Of a DNA stretch of 64,000 nucleotides, positions 9,559 through 20,307 are shown in pieces. The translations under genes and the position numbers were made by a program. The stretch's first letter is position 1. The number at the start of each line of letters is the position of its first letter. The notes under the pieces were generated by a model, which was given only the letters and a program-made list of their open reading frames with translations, searched no databases and was not told where the DNA came from. The stretch spans positions 2,914,001 through 2,978,000 of the forward strand of contig NZ_MVAD01000001.1 in NCBI RefSeq assembly GCF_002007115.1, given 5' to 3'. The stretch is from Massilia sp. KIM. Lineage in GTDB: Bacteria; Pseudomonadota; Gammaproteobacteria; Burkholderiales; Burkholderiaceae_D.

Positions 9559-9599
9559 GAAAAAACCCGCCGGCGGATCGCTCCGCCGGCGGGTTTTTG
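9559..9599. terminator. Bidirectional intrinsic terminator, rsmE / second TonB receptor
   Basis: Long hairpin with arms CCCGCCGGCGGA and TCCGCCGGCGGG flanked by A5 and T5, serving converging genes. Confidence 0.9.
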
Positions 9600-9635
9600 C
9601 TTGACAGCGGCGTTGCCGCCGCTGCAAGTCTCAGC

Positions 9636-12491
9636 TTAGAAGGTGTAGTTCAGACCGAGGCTGAAGGAACGGCCGATGGCGCCGGCCTGGTGCATTGCCG
9701 AGTTGTACTGCGACAGGTTGTTACCCGCCGAGCCGTAGGTCGCCACGTCGATCGGCGGTTCGCGATCGAACACGTTCAGGACCGAACCCTTCAGGGTCAG
9801 GTTCTCGTTGAACTTGTAGGTGACGTTCAGGTTCGTGCTGGCGAACGAACGGATGGTGCAGTAGGACTCCGGCATGCCGTTCAGGTCGAACATGGTGCGG
9901 CCGGCCACGTCGTGGGCTGCGGTCGAGCAGTCGTTGGCGCCAACCGACGGGTCGAGTGCCGAGTACTTGTCAACCCAGTTCACGGTGGTGGTGACGGTCA
10001 GCGGGCCACGGTCCCAACCCAGGGTCAGGTTGGCGCGGTTCTTCGGGTTGCCGGTGTTGCCGCCGACTGCCGAAGGACCGTGGGTGCCTGCCAGCTGGAT
10101 CTTCTCCGAGCCGGTGTCGATCTCGTAACCCATGGTGTGCGCGAAGTTCAGGCCGGCACGGAAGTTGCCCCATGCACCAGCGCGGTAGCGGTAGGACAGG
10201 TCCAGTTCCAGGCCGTGGGTTTCGACGCCGCCCACGTTGATGTACGGGGTCGGGCCGTACTGGATCGGGCCAACCGACGGGGTACCCAGGAAGGTACCGC
10301 CGTTGCCGTCAGCGATTTCGGTCGGCACGGCCGGGCTACGCACCCAGTTCGGGGTGAAGCCAGGCACCGACACGGCCGAGGTGATCTGGCCGGTCATCTT
10401 GATGCGGTAGTAGTCCAGGGTTGCGGACAGGCCCTGGAACGGTTCCAGGATCACGCCCAGGGTGTAGCTCTTGGCCTTTTCCGGCTGGACGTCGGCTTCG
10501 GTGGTCTGCACGTAGGTCGGCTGGATGCCGCAAGCTGCCGGCACGTTGCCGCGGGTGTTGCGGTTGCCGTCCGGGCACAGGATCGGGTCGTTGATACCGT
10601 TGAACAGGAAGAACGAACCGGCGTTGCCCACTTCCGAAGCGTTCGGAGCACGGAAGCCCTTGTCGAAGGAGCCGCGCAGCGCGAAGGTACGGGTCGGCGA
10701 CCACTTGAACTTGGCCGACGGGGTGAACGAACGGCCGTAGGTGTCGTAGTGGTCGTAACGTGCCGAGGCGTTCAGTTCCAGCGACTTGATCGGGTTGGCG
10801 CTCAGCTCGGCGAACACCGCCTTGTTGGTCTCTTCACCGAACACGAAGGCCGAGGTGTTGGCCACGGCGCCGTTCGCGGTCAGCGGCGATGCCGGCGAGT
10901 TCTGTTCCTTGTTGTGGTAGTGGAAGCCCACTGCCGCCTTCAGGGTGCCTTCGCCCAGTTGCATCAGGTCGCGGCTGGCCGCGAAGTCGACATAGGTCAG
11001 GTCCGACTCGAGGGTGTTCGAGAAGCGCGGCGCGGTGAGTGCCAGCACGCCCGGGGTGTTGCCGCCCAGCGGGTTGAAGTTGCCGCTGATCAGGGCGTTG
11101 TACAGCTCAACGCGGTTGACGTAGCCGCTGTAGTCGATGTCGGTCTTGACCTTGCTGTAGCCGATCGCAGCGTTGATGTCCCAGCCAGCTGCGCTACCGT
11201 TCAGGTCAGCGGCGTAGCGGGTGGCGCGCGACTCGTTCTGCGAGGTGATGCCGGCGCCGGCTTCGTTGACGTAGCCGTACAGGCGGGCAGGCGCGCCCAG
11301 GCGGTTCAGCGGGTGGTTGGCCGGCAGGCGGGTGTCGGCGATACGGCCCACGCCCGGGGTCAGCACGCCGTTGTTGTAGGTGGTGAAACCGGCGAAGGTG
11401 CTGGCCGAGAAGGCCGGCGGGGTGCCACGGTTGTTCTCGTTGTTACGCTCGAACATCGAGGCCTTCAGCGACAGGGTCCAGTCGTCGTTCAGCTTCTTGG
11501 TGGCGCCGATCAGGACGTTCAGGTTGTCGGTCGGCGGAGCGATCCAGGACCAGGTGTCGCGCACCATGCACTGGCCGGCGCGGTACAGCTGGTAGTTGCA
11601 GCTCGGATCCAGGAACTGGAAGTTGGCCGGGTTGTTCACGCCGCCGGCGCCCGCTGCGTTGTACAGGAAGGGCGAGCTGGCCGGGGTCAGGAAGCTGTTC
11701 AGAGCGGTCGGGACGCCACGACGCAGGTCGTAGCCGCCGCGCGAGCGGTAGTCGCCGTTGGCCCATTCGCGGTCGTCGCGCTGGGACAGGCGCACGCCTT
11801 CCTGGTCGCGGTATTCGATGCTGCCGAAGACGTTGAAGCCCTGGGCTTCGAGGTCGCCGAAGCCGGTGGTGATCGAGGCCTTCTTGGTGCGCGCGCCGCC
11901 GTGCTGGGCATGGCCGGCTTCTGCGTTCAGGCGGGTGCCGGTGAAGCGCTTCTTCAGGATGATGTTGACCACGCCTGCGACTGCGTCCGAACCGTAGATC
12001 GAGGATGCGCCGCCCTTCAGGACTTCAACGCGGTCGATCAGGTCGAACGGGATGTTCGAGACGTCGACGAACGAGCGCTGGGCGTCGTCCGACAGCGGGT
12101 AGGAAGCGACGCGGTGGCCGTCGACCAGCACCAGGGTCAGGCCCACGGTCAGGCCGCGCAGCGAGACGCCCGAAGCGCCGTTCGCGAACGCGCCCGGGAA
12201 GCCGGTGCCCAGAGCGCCCTGGCCGTTGGCAGCCAGCTCGCCCAGGATCTCGGCGACCGAGGTCTTGCCGGTCTTCGCCATTTCGTCGGCGGTGATCACC
12301 TGGACCGGGGTCGGCGCTTCGATGTCCGAACGGCTGATCAGCGAACCGGTCACGACCACGCGCTGCGGCGCCTGGACGTTCGTCCCGGTGGTCGGGGCGG
12401 TCGTCTGCGCCATGGCGGAAACGCTGACCAGTGCGCCGCTGGCGACTGCGCATGCCACCGCGAATGGCAGGGACTTCATCTTAAACGTCAT
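9636..12491 (-). CDS. TonB-dependent outer-membrane receptor
   Basis: 951 residues. A signal peptide at 1-28 (cut after AMA) is followed by a TonB-box-like QRVVVTGS segment at 43-50. The plug domain has LVLVDGHRVASYPL and GSDAVAGVVNIIL, then a long beta-barrel ending in LNYTF. It is an active transporter in the outer membrane; the substrate is unknown. It is only distantly similar to the receptor at 5575-8475. AAGGAG lies about 9 bp before the ATG at 12491. It is separated from rsmE by a shared terminator. Its unusually long, A/T-rich upstream region suggests regulation. Confidence 0.92.
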   Translation of the reverse strand: MTFKMKSLPFAVACAVASGALVSVSAMAQTTAPTTGTNVQAPQRVVVTGSLISRSDIEAPTPVQVITADEMAKTGKTSVAEILGELAANGQGALGTGFPGAFANGASGVSLRGLTVGLTLVLVDGHRVASYPLSDDAQRSFVDVSNIPFDLIDRVEVLKGGASSIYGSDAVAGVVNIILKKRFTGTRLNAEAGHAQHGGARTKKASITTGFGDLEAQGFNVFGSIEYRDQEGVRLSQRDDREWANGDYRSRGGYDLRRGVPTALNSFLTPASSPFLYNAAGAGGVNNPANFQFLDPSCNYQLYRAGQCMVRDTWSWIAPPTDNLNVLIGATKKLNDDWTLSLKASMFERNNENNRGTPPAFSASTFAGFTTYNNGVLTPGVGRIADTRLPANHPLNRLGAPARLYGYVNEAGAGITSQNESRATRYAADLNGSAAGWDINAAIGYSKVKTDIDYSGYVNRVELYNALISGNFNPLGGNTPGVLALTAPRFSNTLESDLTYVDFAASRDLMQLGEGTLKAAVGFHYHNKEQNSPASPLTANGAVANTSAFVFGEETNKAVFAELSANPIKSLELNASARYDHYDTYGRSFTPSAKFKWSPTRTFALRGSFDKGFRAPNASEVGNAGSFFLFNGINDPILCPDGNRNTRGNVPAACGIQPTYVQTTEADVQPEKAKSYTLGVILEPFQGLSATLDYYRIKMTGQITSAVSVPGFTPNWVRSPAVPTEIADGNGGTFLGTPSVGPIQYGPTPYINVGGVETHGLELDLSYRYRAGAWGNFRAGLNFAHTMGYEIDTGSEKIQLAGTHGPSAVGGNTGNPKNRANLTLGWDRGPLTVTTTVNWVDKYSALDPSVGANDCSTAAHDVAGRTMFDLNGMPESYCTIRSFASTNLNVTYKFNENLTLKGSVLNVFDREPPIDVATYGSAGNNLSQYNSAMHQAGAIGRSFSLGLNYTF

Positions 12492-13233
12492 GAATACTTC
12501 TCCTTCTGGGCTTTCTTGAGTGGTTTTTAGCGCGCCTCGGGTCGCCCCTCCGCGCGTCTTTTTTATTCCCTGCCAACCTGGGCGCTTGGCACCCGCCGCC
12601 GGTGCTCCACGATCCGGCGTAGTTGTCAGGATTACCTGTTGCCTATGACTAAACTTCGTCTGCTACGTAAATCCGTCGCGCCCAAATTTACCCGGGCGCG
12701 AATTACGACGCATACTCTCAATGGATGTTTGGGAATTAGCCAAACATTATTTGAGTGGGGACATAAAACCATAGCAAAACCGTAAGTGTCAACAAAACGC
12801 CAAGCCGTCACGACGTTAAAAACAACACATTATTTTTCAGAAATTTCTTTCGCTCCGACTTGGTGCGCTGCAGCACCAAAATGGAAGGCGATAGCGTGAA
12901 GGGGCTCGAACGCCGCAGAATGTACGGGCCACGCCCCTCAGACTAGAGAGAAGTTAGGAAATGTGCGGCGCACCATTGACAATACATACTTGCAGAATTT
13001 TCCATTGTTCATATGTATGTTGTCTGTACATGTCGCCCCGTGTGCACCACCATGATGCATATGGTTTCGAGTTGCGGAGGCGCAACAACGAGCAAGGAAA
13101 ATCCGCTTCATCCGGCCACGCCGCATCGCCGTTTCTCTCGCCATGAAACCGCCATGCTTGGGCTGGAAGGGAATTCGGTAAAATACGGGCTTTTTCCCGC
13201 CCCACTTTGTTGCCTCACTAGCAACCACCTCCC
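12492..13233. promoter_or_regulatory. Long intergenic region upstream of receptor and FAD dehydrogenase
   Basis: 742 bp with no supported gene; short frames here lack homology and codon bias. The part at about 12640-12860 is clearly lower in GC than its surroundings. It presumably holds the promoters of the divergent receptor (minus) and of the dehydrogenase (plus, with GGTAAAATACGG at about 13177-13188 as a candidate -10). The segment at about 12975-13035 contains ATACATACTTGCA and a facing TATGTATGTTG. A related GTACTTGCAAAT occurs at about 8617 upstream of the other receptor; its meaning is unknown. Confidence 0.4.
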
Positions 13234-14853
13234 ATGCTCCGAATCAACGAACTCAAACTGCCCCTGAACCACCCCGAACCCGCGCTGCGCGAGGCCATCC
13301 TGGCCCGGCTCGGCATCGCGGATGACGACCTGCTCGATTTCACCGTCTTCAAGCGCAGCTACGATGCGCGCAAGAAGAGCGCCATCGTGCTGATCTATTC
13401 GATCGACGCCGAGGTGCGCGGCGAAGCGGCCGTGCTGGCGCGCCTGACCAGGGACCAGCACGTGATGCCCTCCCCCGACACCAGCTACAAGTTCGTGGAG
13501 GCGGGCAAGCCGGCGCCCGGCACGCCGCGTCCGATCGTGATCGGCATGGGGCCGTGCGGCATGTTCGTGGCCCTGATCCTGGCCCAGATGGGCCTGAATC
13601 CGCTGGTGCTGGAGCGCGGCAAGATCGTGCGCGAGCGCACCGTGGACACCTTCGGCTTCTGGCGCAAGCGCAAGCTCAACACCGAGTCCAACGTGCAGTT
13701 CGGCGAAGGCGGGGCCGGCACCTTCTCGGACGGCAAGCTGTACAGCCAGATCAAGGACCCCAAGCACTATGGCCGCAAGGTGTTGACCGAGTTCGTCAAG
13801 GCAGGCGCGCCGGAAGAGATCATGTACGTCAGCAAGCCCCACATCGGCACCTTCCGCCTGGTCAAGATGGTCGAGCAGATCCGCGCCGAGATCATCGCCC
13901 TGGGCGGCGAGATCCGCTTCGAGACCCGGGTCGAGGACGTGCTGGTGTCGGAGGAGAACGGCGTGCGCCAGGTCCAGGGCGTGCGCCTGGCCAGCGGCGA
14001 GGAGATCCCGACCCGCCACCTGACCATCGCCATCGGCCACAGCGCGCGCGACACCTTCGAGATGCTGTACGAGCGCGGCGTCTACATCGAGGCCAAGCCC
14101 TTCTCGATCGGCTTCCGGGTCGAGCACCCGCAGTCGCTGATCGACGTCTGCCGCTTCGGCCCCAACGCCGGCAACAAGCTGCTCGGCGCGGCCGACTACA
14201 AGATCGTGCACCACGCCTCCAACGGTCGTTCGGTCTACAGCTTCTGCATGTGCCCGGGCGGCACCGTGGTGGCCGCGTCCTCGGAAGAAGGCCGGGTGGT
14301 CACCAACGGCATGAGCCAGTATTCGCGCGCCGAGCGCAACGCCAACAGCGCCATCGTGGTCGGCATCACGCCCGAGGACTACCCGGGCCACCCGCTGGCC
14401 GGCATCGCCTTCCAGCGCGAGCTGGAGTCGCGCGCCTTCGTGCTGGGCGGCTCCAACTACGACGCGCCGGGCCAGCTGATGGGCGACTTCGTGCGCGGCG
14501 TGGCCTCGACCGAATTCGGCTCGGTCATCCCCTCCTTCAAGCCGGCGGTGCACCTGACCGACCTGGCGAGCTCGCTGCCCGAATACGCGATCAGCGCGCT
14601 GCGCGAAGCCTTCGTGGCCTTCGACAAGCAGATCAAGGGCTACTACAAGGAGGACGCGGTGCTGACCGGGGTCGAGACCCGCACCTCCTCGCCGATCCGC
14701 ATCAAGCGCCGCGACGACGACCTGCAGAGCCTCAACACGCGCGGCCTGTTCCCGGCCGGCGAAGGCGCGGGCTACGCGGGCGGCATCATGTCGGCCGCGG
14801 TGGACGGCATCCGCGTCGCCGAGGCGGTGGCGCTGGCGATGGGCGCCGATTGA
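13234..14853 (+). CDS. FAD-dependent dehydrogenase (COG2509 type)
   Basis: 539 residues. The N-terminal about 95 residues form a small preceding domain. A Rossmann FAD-binding motif follows (VIGMGPCGM at 103-111), with a long FAD oxidoreductase body and a C-terminal GLFPAGEGAGYAGGIMSAAVDG signature typical of the uncharacterised COG2509 family. The reaction is unknown. The stop codon overlaps the probable TTG start of the downstream exporter (TTGA), suggesting translational coupling. Confidence 0.85.
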   Translation: MLRINELKLPLNHPEPALREAILARLGIADDDLLDFTVFKRSYDARKKSAIVLIYSIDAEVRGEAAVLARLTRDQHVMPSPDTSYKFVEAGKPAPGTPRPIVIGMGPCGMFVALILAQMGLNPLVLERGKIVRERTVDTFGFWRKRKLNTESNVQFGEGGAGTFSDGKLYSQIKDPKHYGRKVLTEFVKAGAPEEIMYVSKPHIGTFRLVKMVEQIRAEIIALGGEIRFETRVEDVLVSEENGVRQVQGVRLASGEEIPTRHLTIAIGHSARDTFEMLYERGVYIEAKPFSIGFRVEHPQSLIDVCRFGPNAGNKLLGAADYKIVHHASNGRSVYSFCMCPGGTVVAASSEEGRVVTNGMSQYSRAERNANSAIVVGITPEDYPGHPLAGIAFQRELESRAFVLGGSNYDAPGQLMGDFVRGVASTEFGSVIPSFKPAVHLTDLASSLPEYAISALREAFVAFDKQIKGYYKEDAVLTGVETRTSSPIRIKRRDDDLQSLNTRGLFPAGEGAGYAGGIMSAAVDGIRVAEAVALAMGAD

Positions 14854-15716
14854 GCCAGGTCCAGCCCCTCGGCGCGTTCGGGCCCGGGCTGGCGATCCTA
14901 GCCTCGATGGTGTCGGTCAATGCCGGCGCCGCCTGGGCCAAGGGCCTGTTCCCGGTGGTCGGCAGCGCCGGCGTGACCGCGTTGCGGGTGGGGCTGGCGG
15001 CCCTGATCATGCTGCTGGCCGTGCGCCCCTGGCGCGCGCTGCCGGCGCGCGCCGACGCCCGCAACCTGCTGGTCTACGGTGCCATGCTGGGCTTGATGAA
15101 TCTCCTCATCTACGCCGCCTTCGCCCGCATCCCGATCGGGATCGCCGTGGCGATCGAGGTCACCGGGCCGCTGGCGGTGGTGATCCTGTCGTCGCGCCGG
15201 CTGCGCGACTTCGCCTGGGTGGCCTGCGCGGCCCTGGGCCTGGGTCTGCTGCTGCCGATCACGCAGGGCGCCAGCGCGCTCGATCCGCTGGGCGTGGCCT
15301 GCGCGCTGGGCGCGGCCTTCTGCTGGGCGATGTATATCGTGTTCGGCAAGCGCGTGTCCTCGCTCAGGGGCGGCGACGCGGTGGCCTGGGGCATGCTGGC
15401 GGCCAGCCTGTTCGCGGTGCCGGTCGGCGTGGCGCAGGCGGGCACGCTGCTGTTCACGCCGGCGATGCTGGGCGGGGGCTTGCTGGTGGCCTTGCTGTCC
15501 TCGGCCGTGCCCTACACGCTCGAGATGATGGCGCTGGCGCGGCTGCCGCGGCGGGTGTTCGGGATCCTGGTCTCGGCCGGGCCGGCGATCGCGGCGCTGG
15601 CGGGTTTCCTGATGCTGGGCGAAAGGCTCACCGGGCTGCAGTGGGCGGCGATCTTCCTGGTCATTTTCGCGTCCGCCGGGGCGGCGGCCACCGCTGGGCG
15701 GGGCGAAGCGAAATAG
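14850..15716 (+). CDS. EamA-family exporter, RhtA-like
   Basis: 288 residues from a TTG at 14850 that overlaps the preceding stop. The frame is open further upstream only as a shadow of the dehydrogenase gene. Ten hydrophobic segments in two EamA repeats are visible. Sequence blocks such as VEVTGPLAVVILSSRR and SSAVPYTLEMMAL resemble threonine/homoserine exporter RhtA. It is an inner-membrane exporter of small metabolites; the exact substrate is inferred. An ATG at 14907 is an alternative start but would trim the first membrane segment. Confidence 0.85.
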   Translation: MSQVQPLGAFGPGLAILASMVSVNAGAAWAKGLFPVVGSAGVTALRVGLAALIMLLAVRPWRALPARADARNLLVYGAMLGLMNLLIYAAFARIPIGIAVAIEVTGPLAVVILSSRRLRDFAWVACAALGLGLLLPITQGASALDPLGVACALGAAFCWAMYIVFGKRVSSLRGGDAVAWGMLAASLFAVPVGVAQAGTLLFTPAMLGGGLLVALLSSAVPYTLEMMALARLPRRVFGILVSAGPAIAALAGFLMLGERLTGLQWAAIFLVIFASAGAAATAGRGEAK

Positions 15717-15730
15717 CCCGACGCTTCGGC

Positions 15731-15816
15731 GCCACCCGCAACATCGACCGCACCCTCAGCAGCACCCGCAGCATCAACAGCACCCGATGCATCAACAGCA
15801 CCCGCACCGTCAAAAC
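15731..15816. repeat. Short 18-bp tandem array next to an inverted-repeat element
   Basis: Three head-to-tail 18-bp units starting CACCCG are seen at 15763-15780, 15781-15798 and 15799-15816. Two degenerate units precede them. The array runs directly into the first arm of the inverted-repeat element at 15813. Confidence 0.7.
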
Positions 15817-15919
15817 GTCATTCCCGCGAAGGCGGGAATCCAAGTTCGTCGCGTACCACTAGCGTTTGACGTAGGCGGCGTGCGGGCAAACTTGGATTCC
15901 CGCCTTCGCGGGAATGACG
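15813..15919. repeat. Intergenic inverted-repeat (BIME/REP-like) element, copy 1
   Basis: Two arms face each other: 15813-15845 and 15889-15919. Each arm contains the small hairpin TTCCCGCGAAGGCGGGAA and ends in TCCAAGTT. The arms are near-perfect reverse complements separated by 43 bp. They lie between converging genes (exporter and corA). The same arm recurs at four other places in this window. Confidence 0.9.
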
Positions 15920-15971
15920 GTGCTAAGTTGAGCGGTGAATGGGGGAGCAGCCGGCAACTCAGGCGACGCGC

Positions 15972-16940
15972 CTAGATCCACCCCGCCTTCTTGAAGCGCC
16001 GATACAGATACCCGCACACCCCCACCATGGTCGCCAGCGCGAACGGATACCCCCACTTCCACTTCAGCTCCGGCATGAACTCGAAGTTCATGCCCCACAC
16101 CCCCGCGAAGGCGGTGAACACCGCGAAGATCGCCGCATACGAGGCCAGCTTCTTGCTGATGTCGTTCTCCTCGATCGCCACCATCGACAGGGTCACCTGG
16201 ATCGCGGTGTTGATCGTGTCGCGCACCGCGTCCAGCCTGCCGGCGATGCGGATCAGGTGGTCGTGCACGTCGCGGAAGTAGTCCTGGGTTTCCACCACCA
16301 CGCCGGGAACACGCCCGCCGTACAGCCGCCCCACCGCGTCCAGCAGCGGGAACACGGCGTGGCGCAGTTGCTGGGCCTTGCGCTTCAAAGCGTACAGGCG
16401 CTCGACGTTGGCGCGCTGCTCGCCCTGCTGGCCGAAGATGTGGTCCTCGATCGACTCGAGCTCGGATTCGAGCGCGTCCAGCACCGGGAAGTAGCGGTCG
16501 ACCACGGCGTCCACCAGCGCGTAGAGCACGAAGCCCGAACCCTTCCTCAGTTGGTGCGGTTCGCGCTCGGCGCGCGCACGCACGCCCAGGAAGCCCTGGC
16601 TCGAATCGCGCCGCACCGAAAGCACGAAATTGCAGCCGGCGAAGACGGCCAGCTGGCCGACGTTCAGCTCGTCCCCATTGAGCTCGACGATGTGCACCAC
16701 CATGAACACCGTCTCGCCGTACTCCTCCATCTTCGGGCGCTGGTGGCCGCGCGCGGCATCCTCGACCGCCAGCTCGTGCAGGCTGAACTCGTCCTGCATG
16801 AGGGCGATCTCCTCCGTCGACGGGTCCTTGAGGGCGACCCAGACGAAGGTATCGGGCTGTTTCAGATGTTCGCTGATGTCCACGACCGGGACATCAGTCA
16901 GTTTCTTGCCTTCCTGGTAGGCGACGCAGTTGATCAGCAT
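15972..16940 (-). CDS. corA: Magnesium/cobalt transporter CorA
   Basis: 322 residues. It is a pentameric inner-membrane divalent cation channel. The long N-terminal cytoplasmic domain is followed by two C-terminal membrane helices, with the signature GMN at 283-285 in VWGMNFEF and a short basic tail (RRFKKAGWI). Length is normal. The start ATG at 16940 gives MLINCVAYQ, the usual betaproteobacterial N-terminus. Confidence 0.95.
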   Translation of the reverse strand: MLINCVAYQEGKKLTDVPVVDISEHLKQPDTFVWVALKDPSTEEIALMQDEFSLHELAVEDAARGHQRPKMEEYGETVFMVVHIVELNGDELNVGQLAVFAGCNFVLSVRRDSSQGFLGVRARAEREPHQLRKGSGFVLYALVDAVVDRYFPVLDALESELESIEDHIFGQQGEQRANVERLYALKRKAQQLRHAVFPLLDAVGRLYGGRVPGVVVETQDYFRDVHDHLIRIAGRLDAVRDTINTAIQVTLSMVAIEENDISKKLASYAAIFAVFTAFAGVWGMNFEFMPELKWKWGYPFALATMVGVCGYLYRRFKKAGWI

Positions 16941-17010
16941 GGATGCGGGAAAAAACAGGCGGGTTGAGCCGATGCAAGAGCTTACACCATCGCCCGCCCC
17001 GCCCGCCTGC

Positions 17011-18498
<1,488 letters not shown>

Positions 18499-18566
18499 GT
18501 GTTCTTGCTTCCCGCAACATGGATTCAATGGAAGGACTGTCTTCTCCCCTCACCCGCCCGCTTTGC

Positions 18567-19640
18567 TTATGGCAGCGGCAGCAGGATGCGGAAATCCGTC
18601 AGTCCAGGCCGGCTTTCGCACTCGATCACCCCCAGGTGCTGCTGCACGAAGGTTTGCGCCAGCGTCAGCCCGAGGCCGCTTCCGCCTTCGCGCCCGGATA
18701 CGAGCGGGTAGAAGATGCGGTCGCGGATATCGGGCGCGATGCCCGGTCCATTGTCGATGATATGCAAATCTAGTGCCAGCCCGTAACGGACCTTGGCCAG
18801 GGTGACCTGGCGCGCCACCCGGGTGCGCAGCACGATCTCGGCGTCGCCCGCGGCGATGCGTCCGGCCAGGGCCTGGGCGGCGTTGTGGGCGATGTTCAGG
18901 ACCACCTGGATCAGCTGTTCCATGTCGCCGCGGAACTCGGGGATCGAGGCATCGTAGTCGCGCCGGATCGTCAAGCCTTGGGGAAACTCGGCCAGGATCA
19001 GGCTGCGCACCCGCTCGCAGACTTCGTGGATGTTGACGTCGCCCACGATATGGGGCTTGCGGTGCGGCGCCAGCAGGCGGTCGACCAGGGTCTGGAGGCG
19101 GTCGGCCTCCTTGATGATGACTTGCGTATATTCCTGCAGCTCGAGCAGGTGGTGGGGCGGCAGTTCGAGCTCGAGCAGCTGGGCCGCGCCGCGGATGCCG
19201 CCCAGCGGGTTCTTGATCTCGTGCGCCAGGTTGCGGATCAGTTCCTTGTTGGCCTGGCTCTGGTCGAGGATGCGTTCCTCGCGGTCGAGCTTGAGCTGCT
19301 GCACGTTCTCGCGCAGCTCGATCAGCAGCTCGCCCTCCCCAAGCGCGCTGACGATGCTGTTCACGTGCAGGGGCTCGCGACCGCTGCGCTGCAGGGTCAG
19401 GTCCTGGCGCAGGTCGGCATACTGGTGGGCCAGCACCTGGGAAGTCAGGGCCGCGAGTTCGGCGCCGTTGGTGAACAGCTCCGGCAGGCGGTAGCGCTGG
19501 AGCGACTTGAGCGAGAGTTCGAGGAGGTTCTCGGCCGCCGGGTTGGCATAACGCACCTGGCCCTGGCCGTCGGTCAGCAGCACGGCCGAGGCCAGCAGCT
19601 CGAGGCCGGCGTAGCGGGAGAGATCCTCGTCGCCGCTCAT
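18567..19640 (-). CDS. ntrB: Nitrogen sensor histidine kinase NtrB
   Basis: 357 residues, cytosolic. An N-terminal PAS domain (about 10-115) is followed by the dimerisation box with phosphorylated His140 (NLAHEIKNPLGG). The ATPase domain has an N-box (NIAHNAAQAL), a G1 box (IIDNGPGIAPD) and a G2 box (GREGGSGLGLTLAQ). It phosphorylates or dephosphorylates NtrC under PII control. The start ATG overlaps the stop of the DUF4124 gene upstream (ATGA), so the two are translationally coupled. Confidence 0.96.
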   Translation of the reverse strand: MSGDEDLSRYAGLELLASAVLLTDGQGQVRYANPAAENLLELSLKSLQRYRLPELFTNGAELAALTSQVLAHQYADLRQDLTLQRSGREPLHVNSIVSALGEGELLIELRENVQQLKLDREERILDQSQANKELIRNLAHEIKNPLGGIRGAAQLLELELPPHHLLELQEYTQVIIKEADRLQTLVDRLLAPHRKPHIVGDVNIHEVCERVRSLILAEFPQGLTIRRDYDASIPEFRGDMEQLIQVVLNIAHNAAQALAGRIAAGDAEIVLRTRVARQVTLAKVRYGLALDLHIIDNGPGIAPDIRDRIFYPLVSGREGGSGLGLTLAQTFVQQHLGVIECESRPGLTDFRILLPLP

Positions 19641-20158
19641 CGGATGTTGCCGATCTCGCGCCGCAGCGCCTCGACGTTGCGTTCGGTGCGGCTGATCTCG
19701 TCGCGCATGCTGGCCACCCTTTCCTGGTACTTGGCGTAGTTGCGTTCGTTGCCCTGGCGCTCGGGCTCGCCGTTGTTGAAATCGCGCTTGAGGTCGGCCA
19801 GTTTCTTTTCCTCGAAGCGCAGCTCGTCGTTCAGGATCTCGCGGCGTTCGTCGTCGCGGGCGCGCTGCTGGGCGCTGTCGACGCGCGGGAAGCTGGCCGG
19901 CGTCGCGGACGCGGGCGGCGGGCTGGCCGCACGCGCCGGGCCGGGCGCCGAACTGGTCGCCGGGATCGGCGCCGAGGCGCGCGGCGCGATATAGCCGAGG
20001 TCGAGCAGCTTGCAGCCGCGCCGGCTGGTGTCGGTGAACTCGATCCGGCCTTCGCCGTCGACGCATTTGTAGACCGGGGTCTGGGCCGCGGCCGCGTGGG
20101 AGAGCGCCAGTCCGGCCAGCACGGCGGCGCCGCGCAACATCATACTTGTCATTCGCAT
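19637..20158 (-). CDS. DUF4124 periplasmic protein
   Basis: 173 residues. A signal peptide (hydrophobic 8-24, cut near AAA-QT) leads to a short DUF4124 motif (VYKCVDGEGRIEFTDT at 29-44). A Pro/Ala/Ser-rich linker and a charged helical C-terminus (about 95-173, likely coiled coil) follow. The function is unknown. It lies between glnA and ntrB, overlapping ntrB by 4 bp, so it belongs to the nitrogen operon by position only. Met3 or Met6 are alternative starts; no clear ribosome site distinguishes them. Confidence 0.85.
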   Translation of the reverse strand: MRMTSMMLRGAAVLAGLALSHAAAAQTPVYKCVDGEGRIEFTDTSRRGCKLLDLGYIAPRASAPIPATSSAPGPARAASPPPASATPASFPRVDSAQQRARDDERREILNDELRFEEKKLADLKRDFNNGEPERQGNERNYAKYQERVASMRDEISRTERNVEALRREIGNIR

Positions 20159-20228
20159 CAGAAACAGTTCTGCACAGGGAAGGTGCGCACAGTGTAGTGC
20201 AACGCGAGGATAACCGATCCCGCAAACA

Positions 20229-20256
20229 ACAAGGGGAAAGCCGTGGCTTTCCCCTG
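20229..20256 (-). terminator. Intrinsic terminator between glnA and the DUF4124-ntrBC genes
   Basis: Perfect 10-bp stem GGGGAAAGCC/GGCTTTCCCC with a 2-base centre at 20233-20254. On the minus strand it is followed by TTGTTGTTTG. It probably makes ntrBC expression depend on read-through from glnA or on a weak local promoter. Confidence 0.8.
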
Positions 20257-20265
20257 CTTCGCGGC

Positions 20266-20297
20266 GCAGCCTTGGCATGCCGGCATGCCAGGGCTGC
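20266..20297. repeat. Large palindrome directly after glnA
   Basis: A 16-pair hairpin with one G-T wobble, whose centre TGGCATGCCGGCATGCCA is a perfect 18-bp palindrome. It starts 11 bp after the glnA stop codon and precedes the terminator at 20229-20256. It has no T-run of its own, so it may stabilise the glnA mRNA 3' end. Confidence 0.75.
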
Positions 20298-20307
20298 AAC
20301 AGGCGAA

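Noticed and set aside
9300..12530. A 1076-codon open frame on the plus strand opposite the second TonB receptor
   Set aside because: It is a GC-rich antisense shadow: composition is dominated by Arg, Val, Gly, His and Gln and there are no motifs, while the minus strand gives a textbook receptor.
12938..13228. 96-codon minus-strand frame in the long intergenic region
   Set aside because: No ribosome site, no recognisable pattern, and it lies across a probable promoter region.
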